Assembly (NCBI GenBank): GCA_030537765.1
Contig: JAUNVH010000016.1
Location: 5,745 to 37,845 of the forward strand
Origin: Tissierellia bacterium
GTDB lineage: Bacteria; Bacillota; Clostridia; Tissierellales; Peptoniphilaceae
DNA length: 32,101 nt
Direction: 5' to 3'
Numbering within the stretch: position 1 is the first letter of the stretch; each line of letters opens with the position of its first letter. This document shows positions 1 through 8,485 of this stretch, in pieces. Under the pieces are notes generated by a model that saw only the letters and a list, made by a program, of their open reading frames with translations, was not told where the DNA came from and searched no databases. A program made the position numbers and the translations under genes.

Positions 1-1062
1 ATGAAGCATATGCAAAACCACGGCCATGTACCGATTGCACTTTTAGGCGGCGGAACGACAATGATTGGAGATCCCTCTGATAGAACCGATATGAGAAAGC
101 TCATGACAAAAGAAATTATCGACAATAATGCATTATGCTTTAAAAAACAGATTTCTAAATTTTTAGATTTTACTGATAATAAAGCAATTTTTGATAATAA
201 TGCCGATTGGCTTTTAGATCTAAATTTCTTAGATTTTATGCGTGATATTGGAGTTCACTTTTCTGTCAATCGAATGTTGACATTTGATTGCTATAAAAAT
301 AGATTAGAACAAGGCCTCACATTTTTTGAATTTGGTTATATGTTGATGCAAAGCTATGACTTTTTAGTTTTGAATAATAAACATAATTGCAAACTTCAAA
401 TGGGCGGCTCTGACCAATGGTCAAATATACTTGGCGGAATTGAACTTTGTAGAAAGAAAAACGACGTTCAAACATATGGTATGACATTCAAATTATTAAC
501 TACAGCTGCAGGAATCAAAATGGGAAAAACTGCAAAAGGTGCTATTTGGCTAGATAAAAATAAAACTACTCCGTTTGAAATGTTTCAATATCTTAGGAAT
601 TGCGATGACAGAGATGTTGCTAAATTCCTCAAACTATTGACTTTCTTACCGCTCGAAGAAATTGAAAAGCTTACAAATGTTGAGGGGCAAGCACTAAATA
701 AGGCAAAAGAAGTTTTGGCATATGAAGTTGTAAAATTTGTGCATTCGAAAAAAGATGCAGACGAAGCATTAAGCGCCTCAAAATCTCTATTTGGTGGTTC
801 CCAAGATTCAGACGATATTCCATTTTTAGAAATGTCGAAAGATAAATTTGAAAATGGATTTAATATTGTGGAACTGATGAACGAAATCGGGGCAATCAAA
901 TCTAATAGTGAAGGCAGAAGACTCATATCTCAAGGCGGAGTTAGGATTAATGACGAAAAAGTAGATTCTCATGAGTTAAATGTCAATTTAGACGATTTTG
1001 AAGATGACAAACTTATGATTAGAAAAGGTAAAAAATATTATTTCCAAATTAGACTCAAATAG
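1..1062 (+). CDS. tyrS: Tyrosyl-tRNA synthetase, 5'-truncated by the window edge
   Basis: Charges tRNA-Tyr with tyrosine in the cytoplasm (class I aminoacyl-tRNA synthetase). The visible 353 residues begin inside the Rossmann fold, at the stretch PIALLGGGTTMIGDPSDRTD that lies roughly 50 residues into a normal TyrRS. The HIGH-type motif must therefore lie upstream of base 1, and the ATG at base 1 is an internal Met rather than the start. Visible family hallmarks are QMGGSDQWSNI (tyrosine/ATP pocket), the KMSKS-type loop as KMGKTAKGAIW, and a C-terminal S4 RNA-binding domain (GAIKSNSEGRRLISQGGVRIN). The TAG stop at 1060-1062 is directly fused to the AGGAGG ribosome site of the next gene, so the two are probably co-transcribed. 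The identification is secure; only the 5' end is missing. Confidence 0.96.
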   Translation: MKHMQNHGHVPIALLGGGTTMIGDPSDRTDMRKLMTKEIIDNNALCFKKQISKFLDFTDNKAIFDNNADWLLDLNFLDFMRDIGVHFSVNRMLTFDCYKNRLEQGLTFFEFGYMLMQSYDFLVLNNKHNCKLQMGGSDQWSNILGGIELCRKKNDVQTYGMTFKLLTTAAGIKMGKTAKGAIWLDKNKTTPFEMFQYLRNCDDRDVAKFLKLLTFLPLEEIEKLTNVEGQALNKAKEVLAYEVVKFVHSKKDADEALSASKSLFGGSQDSDDIPFLEMSKDKFENGFNIVELMNEIGAIKSNSEGRRLISQGGVRINDEKVDSHELNVNLDDFEDDKLMIRKGKKYYFQIRLK

Positions 1063-1070
1063 GAGGCAAA

Positions 1071-1574
1071 ATGTTTTATAAAGCTAAAGCTAAAAATTTG
1101 ATGTTCAATACTTTTAAAGAGATTCATGACGAATGGATGCTAATTACTGCAGGAGATATAAATGACTTCAACACGATGACGGCTAATTGGGGCGGTTTTG
1201 GAGTTTTGTGGCATTATAATACTGCGATTATCTTTGTTCGTGAAAGTAGATATACTAAAGAATTTTTAGACAAAAACGATACATTTACGCTCTCTTTCTT
1301 TAGTAGAAGATATAGGGATGCGCTAACTTTTTGTGGTCAAAATTCTGGCAGAGACTTTGATAAAATTAAAGAAACTAAATTAAAGCCCATTGAGCTAGAG
1401 GGCAATGTAGGTTTTGAACAAGCAGATACAATTTTTGTTTGCAAAAAAATTTTAGCAACTGAATTAGGGCCAGATACCATTATCGCTAAAGAAAATTTAA
1501 AAAAATGGTATGATACGAAAGATTATCACACAATGTATATTGGCGAAATACTGACCATTTTTAATAAAGAATAA
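1071..1574 (+). CDS. Flavin reductase-like (FMN-binding split-barrel) protein
   Basis: 167 residues resembling the flavin reductase/DIM6-NTAB family, which binds FMN in a split beta-barrel and in some members reduces flavin with NAD(P)H. The segments NTMTANWGGFGVLWHYNTA and TKEFLDKNDTFTLSFF follow the usual family pattern (substrate or flavin loop, then the barrel strand before the FDKI helix region). It starts at an ATG 4 bases after an AGGAGG that overlaps the tyrS stop, so it is translated behind tyrS. There is no signal peptide, so it should be cytoplasmic. A substrate cannot be named. Small members like this are often annotated only as flavin reductase family proteins. A bidirectional terminator follows. 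Confidence 0.75.
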   Translation: MFYKAKAKNLMFNTFKEIHDEWMLITAGDINDFNTMTANWGGFGVLWHYNTAIIFVRESRYTKEFLDKNDTFTLSFFSRRYRDALTFCGQNSGRDFDKIKETKLKPIELEGNVGFEQADTIFVCKKILATELGPDTIIAKENLKKWYDTKDYHTMYIGEILTIFNKE

Positions 1575-1581
1575 ATTTAGA

Positions 1582-1610
1582 GCCGGACTGAGCGTCCGGC
1601 ATTTATTTTT
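1582..1610 (+). terminator. Rho-independent terminator between convergent genes
   Basis: Perfect 7-bp stem GCCGGAC/GTCCGGC (1582-1588 and 1594-1600) with loop TGAGC, followed by ATTTATTTTTT. It ends the tyrS unit. The T-rich tail overlaps the 3' end of the convergent patatin gene, and the stem could also work for the minus strand. Confidence 0.85.
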
Positions 1611-2778
1611 TGAAAACTATATCTAATGCTTTTTGTAACTGACCTGCTCGATTCAATGGGGTATTGGCCAATGCAGGTATTATATTTACTATTGGATTTT
1701 TTTCATAATTGTCTCCGATGCTATTTTCTAAAAGGCCGAGCATCTCTTCTAATTTATAAAATTTAAATCTTTCGATATCCATTAGCTTTGCTCTTTTTTC
1801 CATAGCATTTATCAATATTTCTCTAAAGTCAGATTTCTTATTTATATCCAAAAGCTCACAAAGCTTTTCTAAACATTCATTCAAAAACTGCCTGTGGCTA
1901 ATAAGTTTTAGATCAAAATAATCGCAAAGTTCTTTCATTTTTTCATCTGATTGAATAAAAAAGTCTAGAGCATCTGTTTCTGAAAATATGTCGAAATAAA
2001 AATAGTTGCCAAGTTTGCCTTCAAATACTCTTTTTGCATCATAGTATCCAGCATTTAAACCAAGTTCTGCATTTTCTTTTGTAAAATCCATAATCGAAAA
2101 TGTATTTTGATAAGGTCTTATTACTGTAGTTCTTTCTGATTTTTGTATTTCTTTAGGTGCTTTTTCTGCCACTGTGCGCACCACAATAATATCGTGCTCG
2201 TAATTTTTAAGTATAGAAAATGGAATATTTTCATAAAATCCGCCATCTAGATAATACTTTCCACTTAAAGGCTCCATTTTAAATACTGGGAGATAACAAC
2301 TTGCCAATAAAAATTCATTCAATCTGCCTTGTGGAATATCTTCAATAAATAGTTCAAGCGGCTTCCTATCCGATAGATCATAAGTTACAATTCCAAGCCT
2401 TATATCAGAATTTCTTATTTTTTCTTCATCAACGTATTTATCGAGCATTTTTTTAAACGGATCAATATCTAGGCCGCCTTTTTTCAACACATCATATACG
2501 ACACTAAGATCTCTCGTTATCGTTTTTAAATTTCTCTCATCGTGTAAAAGTGCATAGGCTACTTTATCATTCATTTCAAATATTTTTGAATATGAAATAT
2601 CTTTCCACGTTTCTTCGGCAATATGCATATCGCCTTGAGCAATTAAGGCTGCATTTAATGAGCCTACAGAAGTCCCAACTATTGTTGAGACTTCTAGCCC
2701 TGCTTCTAAAATTGCCTTATACGCCCCTATATGATATGCGCCGCGAGCTCCCCCGCCTTCAAATGATATTGCGTACAT
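1603..2778 (-). CDS. Patatin-like phospholipase family protein
   Basis: Predicted lipid acyl hydrolase with the Ser-Asp dyad of the patatin family. The glycine-rich oxyanion loop EGGGARGAYHIGA is at residues 7-19. The nucleophile elbow GTSVGS gives Ser37, and DGG at 178-180 supplies Asp178, so the active site is intact. The first ~200 residues are the patatin domain. The remaining ~190 residues are helical and charged with no motif I recognise. There is no signal peptide or membrane segment, so it is probably cytoplasmic or peripherally membrane-bound. It starts 12 bases after the mscL stop and is likely co-transcribed with mscL. That pairing suggests a membrane-homeostasis role, but this is inference from position only. 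The physiological substrate is unknown. Confidence 0.85.
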   Translation of the reverse strand: MYAISFEGGGARGAYHIGAYKAILEAGLEVSTIVGTSVGSLNAALIAQGDMHIAEETWKDISYSKIFEMNDKVAYALLHDERNLKTITRDLSVVYDVLKKGGLDIDPFKKMLDKYVDEEKIRNSDIRLGIVTYDLSDRKPLELFIEDIPQGRLNEFLLASCYLPVFKMEPLSGKYYLDGGFYENIPFSILKNYEHDIIVVRTVAEKAPKEIQKSERTTVIRPYQNTFSIMDFTKENAELGLNAGYYDAKRVFEGKLGNYFYFDIFSETDALDFFIQSDEKMKELCDYFDLKLISHRQFLNECLEKLCELLDINKKSDFREILINAMEKRAKLMDIERFKFYKLEEMLGLLENSIGDNYEKNPIVNIIPALANTPLNRAGQLQKALDIVFKK

Positions 2779-2790
2779 TTAATCTCTCCA

Positions 2791-3225
2791 TTAATTTAAA
2801 TCTGCAGTACAATGCGGACATTTAACTGCTTCGATAGGAATTTCCGTTTTGCAAAATGAACAAGCTTTTGTCGTTGCAATTGCTTCGTCGGCCTTTTGTT
2901 TTTTCATAGCATTTATTTTTCTAACTAATAAAAATATTACGAATGCGATAATTAAAAAGTCCAAAATAGATTGTATGAATAGACCGTAATTTAAGGTTGC
3001 AGCATTTGCTTCTTGAGCCGCTTCAAGTGTTGGATAAGTATTTCCATCTAAGCTGACAAAACGCGTTGCCAAATCTACACCACCCATAACTAAGCCTATT
3101 ACAGGCATCAATATATCTGCCACTAAACTTGCTATTATCTTTCCAAAAGCTCCGCCAATAATTATACCGACGGCCATATCTACAACATTTCCTCTTTGAA
3201 TAAACTCTTTAAATTCTTTGAACAT
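2791..3225 (-). CDS. mscL: Large-conductance mechanosensitive channel MscL with C-terminal zinc ribbon
   Basis: Pentameric stretch-activated pore that opens under hypo-osmotic shock. The N-terminus MFKEFKEFIQRGNVVDMAVG and the first transmembrane helix (GIIIGGAFGKIIASLVADILMP) are classic MscL. A periplasm-facing loop and a second helix (SILDFLIIAFVIFLLVRKI) follow. Instead of the usual acidic C-terminal helix it ends in C-x2-C...C-x2-C (CSFCKTEIPIEAVKCPHC), a zinc-ribbon-like tail that would be cytoplasmic. I chose ATG 3225 (144 aa): AGGAGGG at 3234-3240 lies 8 bases upstream, whereas the in-frame GTG at 3232-3234 overlaps that ribosome site. No convincing promoter was found in the short divergent gap to the dCMP deaminase gene. 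Confidence 0.93.
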   Translation of the reverse strand: MFKEFKEFIQRGNVVDMAVGIIIGGAFGKIIASLVADILMPVIGLVMGGVDLATRFVSLDGNTYPTLEAAQEANAATLNYGLFIQSILDFLIIAFVIFLLVRKINAMKKQKADEAIATTKACSFCKTEIPIEAVKCPHCTADLN

Positions 3226-3275
3226 AATTTTCACCCTCCTCGAGTATTGTCTTTATATATTTGCCCAATATTTTG

Positions 3276-3284
3276 TGATATAAT
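3276..3284 (+). promoter_or_regulatory. Extended -10 promoter for the dCMP deaminase/methyltransferase unit
   Basis: TGATATAAT, a perfect -10 hexamer with the upstream TG. No good -35 is present at 17 bases. Initiation would fall around 3291, immediately ahead of the ribosome site, giving a very short 5' untranslated region. Confidence 0.6.
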
Positions 3285-3306
3285 CGTTTGAAAGGAGATG
3301 AATTTT

Positions 3307-3732
3307 ATGACAAGACTTTCATGGGACAAATATTTTGTAGAAATCACAAAGATGGTGGCACAAAGATCCACATGCGATCGTGCAATAGTTGGTTGTGTAA
3401 TAGTAAATGCCGACAATAGAATTGTATCGACAGGCTATAATGGCAGCGTCACTGGAAATCCTCATTGTGACGATGTAGGCCATACTATGCGTGATGGACA
3501 CTGTATTGCCACTATTCACGCTGAAATGAACGCATTATTATATTGTGCAAAAGAAGGCATTTCAGTAAAAGATTGCAAATGCTATGTTACACATTTTCCC
3601 TGCTTAAACTGCACAAAGGCGCTAATACAAGCAGGAATAAAAGAAGTGTTTTATATAAATGACTATCGCAACGATCCATATGCTATGGAATTATTTGATA
3701 AAAATAATATTAAATATACTAAAGTAGAATAA
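3307..3732 (+). CDS. comEB: dCMP/deoxycytidylate deaminase (ComEB type)
   Basis: Zinc enzyme converting dCMP to dUMP, which feeds thymidylate synthesis. The catalytic zinc site is complete: HAE at residues 71-73 (with the general-base Glu) and PCLNC at 98-102. Additional His/Cys residues in NPHCDDVGHTMRDGHC suit the second structural zinc seen in dCMP deaminases. I chose the ATG at 3307 (141 aa, start MTRLSWDKYF) rather than the ATG at 3298, because the latter sits inside the AAAGGAGAT ribosome site. The length is normal for the family. It has its own extended -10 promoter and is followed 42 bases later by a methyltransferase gene on the same strand. ComEB of competence loci is the nearest named relative. 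No competence genes are visible here, so the metabolic name is the safer one. Confidence 0.9.
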   Translation: MTRLSWDKYFVEITKMVAQRSTCDRAIVGCVIVNADNRIVSTGYNGSVTGNPHCDDVGHTMRDGHCIATIHAEMNALLYCAKEGISVKDCKCYVTHFPCLNCTKALIQAGIKEVFYINDYRNDPYAMELFDKNNIKYTKVE

Positions 3733-3774
3733 TTATTAAAAGGAGAAAGCACAAAGGAATTTAGGATAAATAAT

Positions 3775-4620
3775 ATGAGTATAAAAGTTAAACTATGTAA
3801 ATTCGTATCAAAACTTGTAAAGACGCCCGAGCATCCATTCAATATGCAAAAGGACGGAACAAAAACGTATGAAGAATGGCAATTTGAAAATGGAGAAAAG
3901 ACTATAGAGTTCTATCTCGATTTCACCGATAAAGACACGATGTTCAAGGACAAATATGTGCTAGATATAGGCTGTGGAGCCGGCGGAAAATCAATTTATT
4001 ATGTAAAGCAAGGTGCTTCACATGTCGTGGGAGTAGATATTGTTGAGTATTATAAAGAACAGGCTGAATCTTTAGCCCAAAAATACGGCGTTAGCGATAA
4101 ATTTACTTTCGAAGTCCAAGATGCGGCCAATTTAAATTTTCCTGACAATACATTCGACACCGTTATTATGAATGATGCTATGGAGCATGTCGATAAGCCG
4201 ATGGAAGTGCTTAATGAAATTTATCGAGTTTTAAAAAAGGGTGGAAGGCTATATGTAAATTTCCCACCTTATTACCATCCTTATGGCGCACATCTTTCTG
4301 ATGCCATAGGATTTCCATGGATTCATATGTTCTTTAGTGAACAGACTTTGGCAAAAACCTATAAAGAACTGGTCAAAGATCTTCCAGATGGACAAAAACG
4401 AATCAATTTCCGAATATCTGAAGATGAAAATGGCAAAGAATATTTTTCATATATAAATCATATGACGCTTAGGCGATTTAAAAAAATTAAGAATGCAGTA
4501 GATTTTAAAATTGCATATTATAAAGAAGTTCCGCTAAGAAACTTTTTAAAACCACTTGCCAAAATGCCGCTTTTAAAAGAGATGTTTGTAAAAATGGCAG
4601 TCTGTGTCTTTGAAAAATAA
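3775..4620 (+). CDS. Class I SAM-dependent methyltransferase (type 11-like)
   Basis: 281-residue Rossmann-fold methyltransferase. Motif I is VLDIGCGAGGKSIYYV (around residues 62-77). An acidic residue closes motif II (HVVGVDIVE), motif IV is TVIMNDAMEHVDKP, and the post-motif region LNEIYRVLKKGGRLYVNFPP is typical of the type 11/UbiE-like group. The C-terminal part is enriched in Lys and aromatic residues and may bind a small-molecule or lipid-linked substrate. There is no membrane segment. The likely ribosome site is AGGA at 3763-3766; a stronger AAAGGAG at 3739-3745 lies too far away. It probably shares the promoter at 3276. The substrate cannot be inferred: neighbours are dCMP deaminase upstream and a convergent RNase H gene downstream. 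Confidence 0.8.
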   Translation: MSIKVKLCKFVSKLVKTPEHPFNMQKDGTKTYEEWQFENGEKTIEFYLDFTDKDTMFKDKYVLDIGCGAGGKSIYYVKQGASHVVGVDIVEYYKEQAESLAQKYGVSDKFTFEVQDAANLNFPDNTFDTVIMNDAMEHVDKPMEVLNEIYRVLKKGGRLYVNFPPYYHPYGAHLSDAIGFPWIHMFFSEQTLAKTYKELVKDLPDGQKRINFRISEDENGKEYFSYINHMTLRRFKKIKNAVDFKIAYYKEVPLRNFLKPLAKMPLLKEMFVKMAVCVFEK

Positions 4621-4621
4621 A

Positions 4622-4655
4622 AGAACCGAAAATTTAATCTTTTCGGTTCTTTCAT
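4622..4655. terminator. Bidirectional terminator between convergent genes
   Basis: Perfect 11-bp stem AGAACCGAAAA/TTTTCGGTTCT (4622-4632 and 4640-4650) with a 7-base loop. A T-rich tract follows on the plus strand and an A-rich tract (TTTTATT on the minus strand) precedes it, so it can end both the methyltransferase and the RNase H transcripts. Confidence 0.85.
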
Positions 4656-5287
4656 TTTATAATACTTATCTTTGTTTCTCCGAAATCTGCATTTTTTGCT
4701 AGGGAATCGGCACAATCATTTAAAAAATCACCGCTATGAGCTAGAACTTTTTCAAATTGAATATCAATCTTTTTGGATGCTTCATCCATGAACTTTTTAT
4801 ATTTTTTTGTCAATTCCGTATTTGTTTTCCAGCGGCCTTTTGCCCATTCTTCAATGCCTTTATAGTCATAATAGATTTTAATAGAATTAGCTTCATTCTC
4901 CAAGGCATATTGTATTGCAAAGACTGAACCCATTATCTCGCCTGATACATTTCTATGCGCGCTGTAAGTGCTTTTTTTGAAACGCTTTGAAATTTCCACT
5001 ATCTTGTCATTAAAAATCAAAACTCCACCATAACTATATGAATCATCTTTATTATCAAAAGAGCCATCAACATAAGCAATTATATGTTTTTCAGCAGGTT
5101 TTTTTACATCTATATACTTATTAAATTGAGTTTTATCAAAGCTTTCGATATTTAAAAATTTTTCGGCCTCTGCATAAGTTTTGAACTTTTTAAAGACTGC
5201 ACCTGAAAAGCCTTCTACATTTTCTTTGCATTCATCCCAAGTATTATAGATTCCTGGAACTAATCCTTTTTTTACTGCATAATACAT
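4652..5287 (-). CDS. rnhA: Ribonuclease H with N-terminal viroplasmin (caulimovirus-type) domain
   Basis: Degrades the RNA strand of RNA/DNA hybrids. Residues 1-46 (MYYAVKKGLVPGIYNTWDEC, then FSGAVFKKFKTYAEAEKFL) form the small viroplasmin-like hybrid-binding domain found at the front of eukaryote-type RNases H1. Residues ~67-205 are the RNase H1 fold with Asp74 (YVDGSF), Glu117 (NVSGEIMG), Asp141 (IYYDYKG) and Asp194, plus the His184 loop. The D-E-D-D active site is therefore complete. It starts with ATG 5285-5287 behind GAGAGGT. It lies just downstream of the terminator at 5303-5331, with no clear promoter in the 16 remaining bases, so expression probably depends on read-through or on a promoter inside the FMN-binding gene. 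Confidence 0.9.
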   Translation of the reverse strand: MYYAVKKGLVPGIYNTWDECKENVEGFSGAVFKKFKTYAEAEKFLNIESFDKTQFNKYIDVKKPAEKHIIAYVDGSFDNKDDSYSYGGVLIFNDKIVEISKRFKKSTYSAHRNVSGEIMGSVFAIQYALENEANSIKIYYDYKGIEEWAKGRWKTNTELTKKYKKFMDEASKKIDIQFEKVLAHSGDFLNDCADSLAKNADFGETKISIIK

Positions 5288-5302
5288 TTTTACCTCTCAA
5301 TC

Positions 5303-5331
5303 AAAAAACCTACCTAAAAACTTAGGCAGGT
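5303..5331 (-). terminator. Terminator after the FMN-binding lipoprotein gene
   Basis: On the minus strand, ACCTGCCTAA pairs with TTAGGTAGGT (one G-U) around a short loop, followed by six T residues. It sits between the lipoprotein stop and the RNase H start and may act as a leaky intergenic terminator. Confidence 0.8.
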
Positions 5332-5340
5332 CGGTTTTCA

Positions 5341-5685
5341 TTATTTAAGCGCTTCAATTACTGCTTTTTTAATTCCATCGCTCGTCATTGTGGCGCCGGA
5401 AATTCCATCGACATCGTGAGTATTTGCTGCAACGATTTCTTTAGGAATATTTTCTAAAGCGTCTTCTACATTTGGAAGAGCATCAACAGATTCATCGTGT
5501 TCAAGAATCTTTACTTCTTTGATCTTCCCCTCTTCTACTTCAACTGCAACTCTAATCTTAACTTCATCATTATAGCCAAAAGCTTCGCCTTCATGAATTC
5601 CGTCTTGATATTCTTTTTTACCACAACCCAGAAGCATTGTAGACATGACTAAAGCCATAATTATAATTATGATTCTTTTGTCCAT
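5341..5685 (-). CDS. FMN-binding domain lipoprotein with covalent-flavin motif
   Basis: A 114-residue exported lipoprotein. A hydrophobic signal (IIIIIMALVMSTMLLGC) ends in a lipobox with Cys21. The mature part is one FMN_bind domain. Residues 93-99, DGISGAT, match the Dxx(S/T)GAT flavinylation signature, so Thr99 is the expected covalent FMN attachment site (added by an ApbE-type transferase not seen here). Proteins of this type carry electrons outside the membrane in Rnf/Nqr-like complexes or extracellular electron transfer chains. A single small domain on a lipid anchor suggests an independent surface flavoprotein, but its partner is unknown. It has its own near-consensus promoter (5706-5734), a good AAGGAGGG site and its own terminator. 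Confidence 0.88.
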   Translation of the reverse strand: MDKRIIIIIMALVMSTMLLGCGKKEYQDGIHEGEAFGYNDEVKIRVAVEVEEGKIKEVKILEHDESVDALPNVEDALENIPKEIVAANTHDVDGISGATMTSDGIKKAVIEALK

Positions 5686-5705
5686 TATAACCCTCCTTGC
5701 ATAAG

Positions 5706-5734
5706 ATTATACTAAAAGGTTATTTTATTATCAA
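5706..5734 (-). promoter_or_regulatory. Strong sigma-A promoter for the FMN-binding lipoprotein
   Basis: Minus strand: TTGATA (5729-5734), a 17-base spacer, then the perfect TATAAT (5706-5711). It lies between the transketolase stop and the lipoprotein start. Confidence 0.85.
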
Positions 5735-5742
5735 GTCGCTTA

Positions 5743-7716
5743 TTAAGATTTAAATAATTCTTTTATCGCTTGCAAAATACCCTCTTCATTTATTTTAAAA
5801 TCTTCAAAGACTTGATTTGCTGGAGCCGATTTACCAAAGCTATTCATGCCAATGTTTATTCCCTTTATTCCAGTATAATTGCCCCAACCAAATGTAGATA
5901 GAGCTTCTACTGAAATACGTTTTTCAATATTTTTTGGTAATATTTTTTCTTTATATTCATCAGTCTGTTCTTCGAATAATTCCATAGAAGGCATACTTAC
6001 AACTCTTATATTGTCTTTAAATTCTGATTTTTCTTTTGCATTAATCGCAGTTGCAACTTCAGAACCTGTGGCAATGAGTATCATTTTTAATTCATTCTTT
6101 GCCTCAGATACAATATATGCTCCGTTCATTACTCCTTCACCAGAATTTTCTAAAGCTTCTAAATTTTGACGAGTAAGCGCAATTGAAACTGGTGATTTTT
6201 CAGATTCCATTGCATATTTCCAAGCATAGGCAGTCTCTGTGAAATCAGCCGGTCTAAATACTTTCATATTTGGAATTGATCTTAACATTGCCAATTGATC
6301 TATGGGCTGATGAGTTGGTCCATCTTCTCCTACTCCGATTGAATCGTGTGTCAATATATAGATTTGTGGAATTTCCATTAGAGCCGATAATCTCATAGCA
6401 CCTTTCATATAGTCTGAAAAGACTAAGAATGTTGCACAATAAGATCTCAATCCCCCGTGGAGTAATATTCCATTGGCTATTGCCGCCATGCCATGTTCTC
6501 TAACTCCAAAGTGAATGTTTTTTCCCAATGGATTTTCATTTGAGAATGAATCCGAGTTTTCCATAAAAGTTTTATTTGAAGGAGCTAAATCTGCACTTCC
6601 TCCAAACATAGTAGGTAATTTATTTGCGATTCTGTTTAATAAAATACCTGAAGCAGCTCTCGATGCCATATCTTTTTCAAATGAAAAATATTCATCATCG
6701 AAGATATCTTCATCTGATTTACCCGATATTGCAATTTCAAAGTCTTTGAAATCTTTGGGGTATTTTTCTTTATAGGCTTTTAAATCTGTTTGATAATTAT
6801 TGTAAATTTCGAGTTTTTTATCTAATTGTCTTTTAGTCTCATCGTAGATTTCTTCAGGAATTTCGAATGGTTTATAATCCCATTGTAAAAACTCTCTCAT
6901 TTTTTCAATTTCATCTTCTCCAAGCGGAGCTCCATGAGCAGAAGCTTTTCCAACTTTGTTTGGTGAGCCGTATCCAATTTTTGTTGTAATAATTATGATC
7001 GTAGGCTTTTTTTGCTCTGCTTTGGCTTCTTTTATCGCATTATCAATTGCTAATATATCATTTCCATCTTCTACTTTTAAAACTTGCCATCCATAAGCTT
7101 CATAACGCTTAGCGACATCTTCAGTAAATGCAAGATCTGTCGAGCCTTCAATTGTGATTGAATTGGAGTCATAAAGCATAATGAGCTTAGATAGACCCAA
7201 AGTCCCCGCAAGTGAACTAGCTTCGGAGCTTATGCCTTCCATCAAATCGCCATCTCCACATAATACATAAGTATAGTGATCGACAATTTTAGCATCTTCT
7301 TTGTTAAATTTTGCAGCCAAATGTTTTTCTGCCATCGCCAAGCCAACGGCCATTCCAACGCCTTGGCCCAAAGGGCCCGTTGAAGTTTCAACTCCGTCAG
7401 TCATTCCATATTCTGGATGCCCTGGAGTGTTTGAATTTAATTGTCTGAAATTTTTAATATCTTCCATGCTCACCTTAAAGCCATATAGATGCAGTAATGA
7501 GTATAGAAGCATTGAACCATGCCCTGCAGACAGCACAAATCTGTCCCTATTGATCCAATTTACATCATCTGGATTCACATTTAGATGTCTGCTCCAAAGT
7601 GTATAAGCCATTGGAGCTGCACCCATTGGAAGTCCTGGATGTCCTGAATTTGCCTTTTGAATTGCATCTGCTGATACTACTCTGATTGAATTGATAATCT
7701 TTTGCTCGATATTCAC
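5743..7716 (-). CDS. tkt: Transketolase
   Basis: Thiamine-diphosphate enzyme transferring two-carbon units between sugar phosphates in the non-oxidative pentose phosphate pathway. The 657 residues are the full family length. Seen: GHPGLP with His26, AGHGS with His66, the TPP/Mg motif GDGDLMEG at 154-161 followed by the Asn of YDSN, the pyrimidine-domain segment [14 protein letters not shown] with its Glu, and the C-terminal domain starting near [17 protein letters not shown]. The start is GTG (7714-7716): AGGAGG 6 bases upstream fits, and [19 protein letters not shown] is the expected N-terminus. The ribosome site lies inside the end of tagA and the gap is one base, so it is translated within the surface-polysaccharide operon. 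Confidence 0.97.
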   Translation of the reverse strand: MNIEQKIINSIRVVSADAIQKANSGHPGLPMGAAPMAYTLWSRHLNVNPDDVNWINRDRFVLSAGHGSMLLYSLLHLYGFKVSMEDIKNFRQLNSNTPGHPEYGMTDGVETSTGPLGQGVGMAVGLAMAEKHLAAKFNKEDAKIVDHYTYVLCGDGDLMEGISSEASSLAGTLGLSKLIMLYDSNSITIEGSTDLAFTEDVAKRYEAYGWQVLKVEDGNDILAIDNAIKEAKAEQKKPTIIIITTKIGYGSPNKVGKASAHGAPLGEDEIEKMREFLQWDYKPFEIPEEIYDETKRQLDKKLEIYNNYQTDLKAYKEKYPKDFKDFEIAISGKSDEDIFDDEYFSFEKDMASRAASGILLNRIANKLPTMFGGSADLAPSNKTFMENSDSFSNENPLGKNIHFGVREHGMAAIANGILLHGGLRSYCATFLVFSDYMKGAMRLSALMEIPQIYILTHDSIGVGEDGPTHQPIDQLAMLRSIPNMKVFRPADFTETAYAWKYAMESEKSPVSIALTRQNLEALENSGEGVMNGAYIVSEAKNELKMILIATGSEVATAINAKEKSEFKDNIRVVSMPSMELFEEQTDEYKEKILPKNIEKRISVEALSTFGWGNYTGIKGINIGMNSFGKSAPANQVFEDFKINEEGILQAIKELFKS

Positions 7717-7717
7717 T

Positions 7718-8485
7718 CTATTCCTCCTCGATTTTTACTGAATTCTTATCTGTCAATATATTTATTAAAAATTTGGGCAAAGCCAATTGTCTTTTAAATC
7801 TAGACGGTTGCGTGATAAGTCTATAAAACCATTCTAGATTGAGTTTTATAAAGATATCGGGAGCTCTTTTTATATTGCCCGCCAAAATATCTGTCACTCC
7901 ACCATTTCCTATAATAATATTTGTATTGAGCTTAGCTATATTATTATGAATCCATTTTTCTTGCAAAGGAAAACCAAGTCCCACAAATAAAACATTGGCA
8001 TTGCTTCTATTTATTATCTCACAAATTTCATCTTCTGTCTTCGTTCTACTTTCTGAATTATGGCTGCCCTTAAAATAACCGTGATGATAACCTGCAATCT
8101 TTATATTTGGATAGTCCCTTTCAATATTTTCGGCAGCTTCTTTTGAAACGCCTTCTTTTCCGCCCAGTATAAATAGTCTAATGTCCATAGTATTACTTAA
8201 TTTTAATATTTCCATACTGAGGTCAAAGCCAGTTACTCGCTCTTTCAAAGGCAGATTTCTTATTCTCGATGCATATACTAAGCCGATACCATCTGCAATA
8301 GTAAGATTAGCTGAATTTATAATATTTCTAAGGTCTTTATCGTCTTTTGCGGCATAGACAATTTCAGTATTAGGCGTAATTATTGAATGGGCCTTATCTT
8401 CTTTTAAAAATGATTTAGCAATTTCAACTGCCTCTTTTAAATCAATATTATAAATCTTGGTTCCAAATATTTCAATCTTATCCAT
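7718..8485 (-). CDS. tagA: WecG/TagA/CpsF-family glycosyltransferase
   Basis: Transfers an aminosugar (ManNAc in the TagA prototype) to an undecaprenyl-linked GlcNAc at the cytoplasmic membrane face, an early step in wall teichoic acid or secondary polymer synthesis. Family signatures are the N-terminal [20 protein letters not shown], then [28 protein letters not shown] (conserved Asp), [10 protein letters not shown] and [16 protein letters not shown] chose ATG 8485 (255 aa), which overlaps the csaB stop by eight bases and lies 6 bases from the TAGGTGA site. An in-frame GTG at 8492-8494 overlaps that site. There is no transmembrane helix; membrane association would be through the C-terminal basic region. 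The adjacent CsaB gene supports a cell-wall polymer role. The exact sugar is not readable from sequence. Confidence 0.9.
   Translation of the reverse strand: MDKIEIFGTKIYNIDLKEAVEIAKSFLKEDKAHSIITPNTEIVYAAKDDKDLRNIINSANLTIADGIGLVYASRIRNLPLKERVTGFDLSMEILKLSNTMDIRLFILGGKEGVSKEAAENIERDYPNIKIAGYHHGYFKGSHNSESRTKTEDEICEIINRSNANVLFVGLGFPLQEKWIHNNIAKLNTNIIIGNGGVTDILAGNIKRAPDIFIKLNLEWFYRLITQPSRFKRQLALPKFLINILTDKNSVKIEEE

Noticed and set aside
585..926. Minus-strand open frame inside tyrS (113 aa), and similar reverse frames across other genes
   Set aside because: They lie opposite well-recognised genes, have no ribosome sites of note and show no motifs.
3226..3275. Divergent minus-strand promoter for mscL
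   Set aside because: Only weak -35/-10 pairs (for example TTATAT-18-TATATA) are visible, not enough to support a call.
3298..3306. ATG 3298 as the dCMP deaminase start
   Set aside because: It overlaps the AAAGGAGAT ribosome site; ATG 3307 has proper spacing and gives the normal N-terminus.
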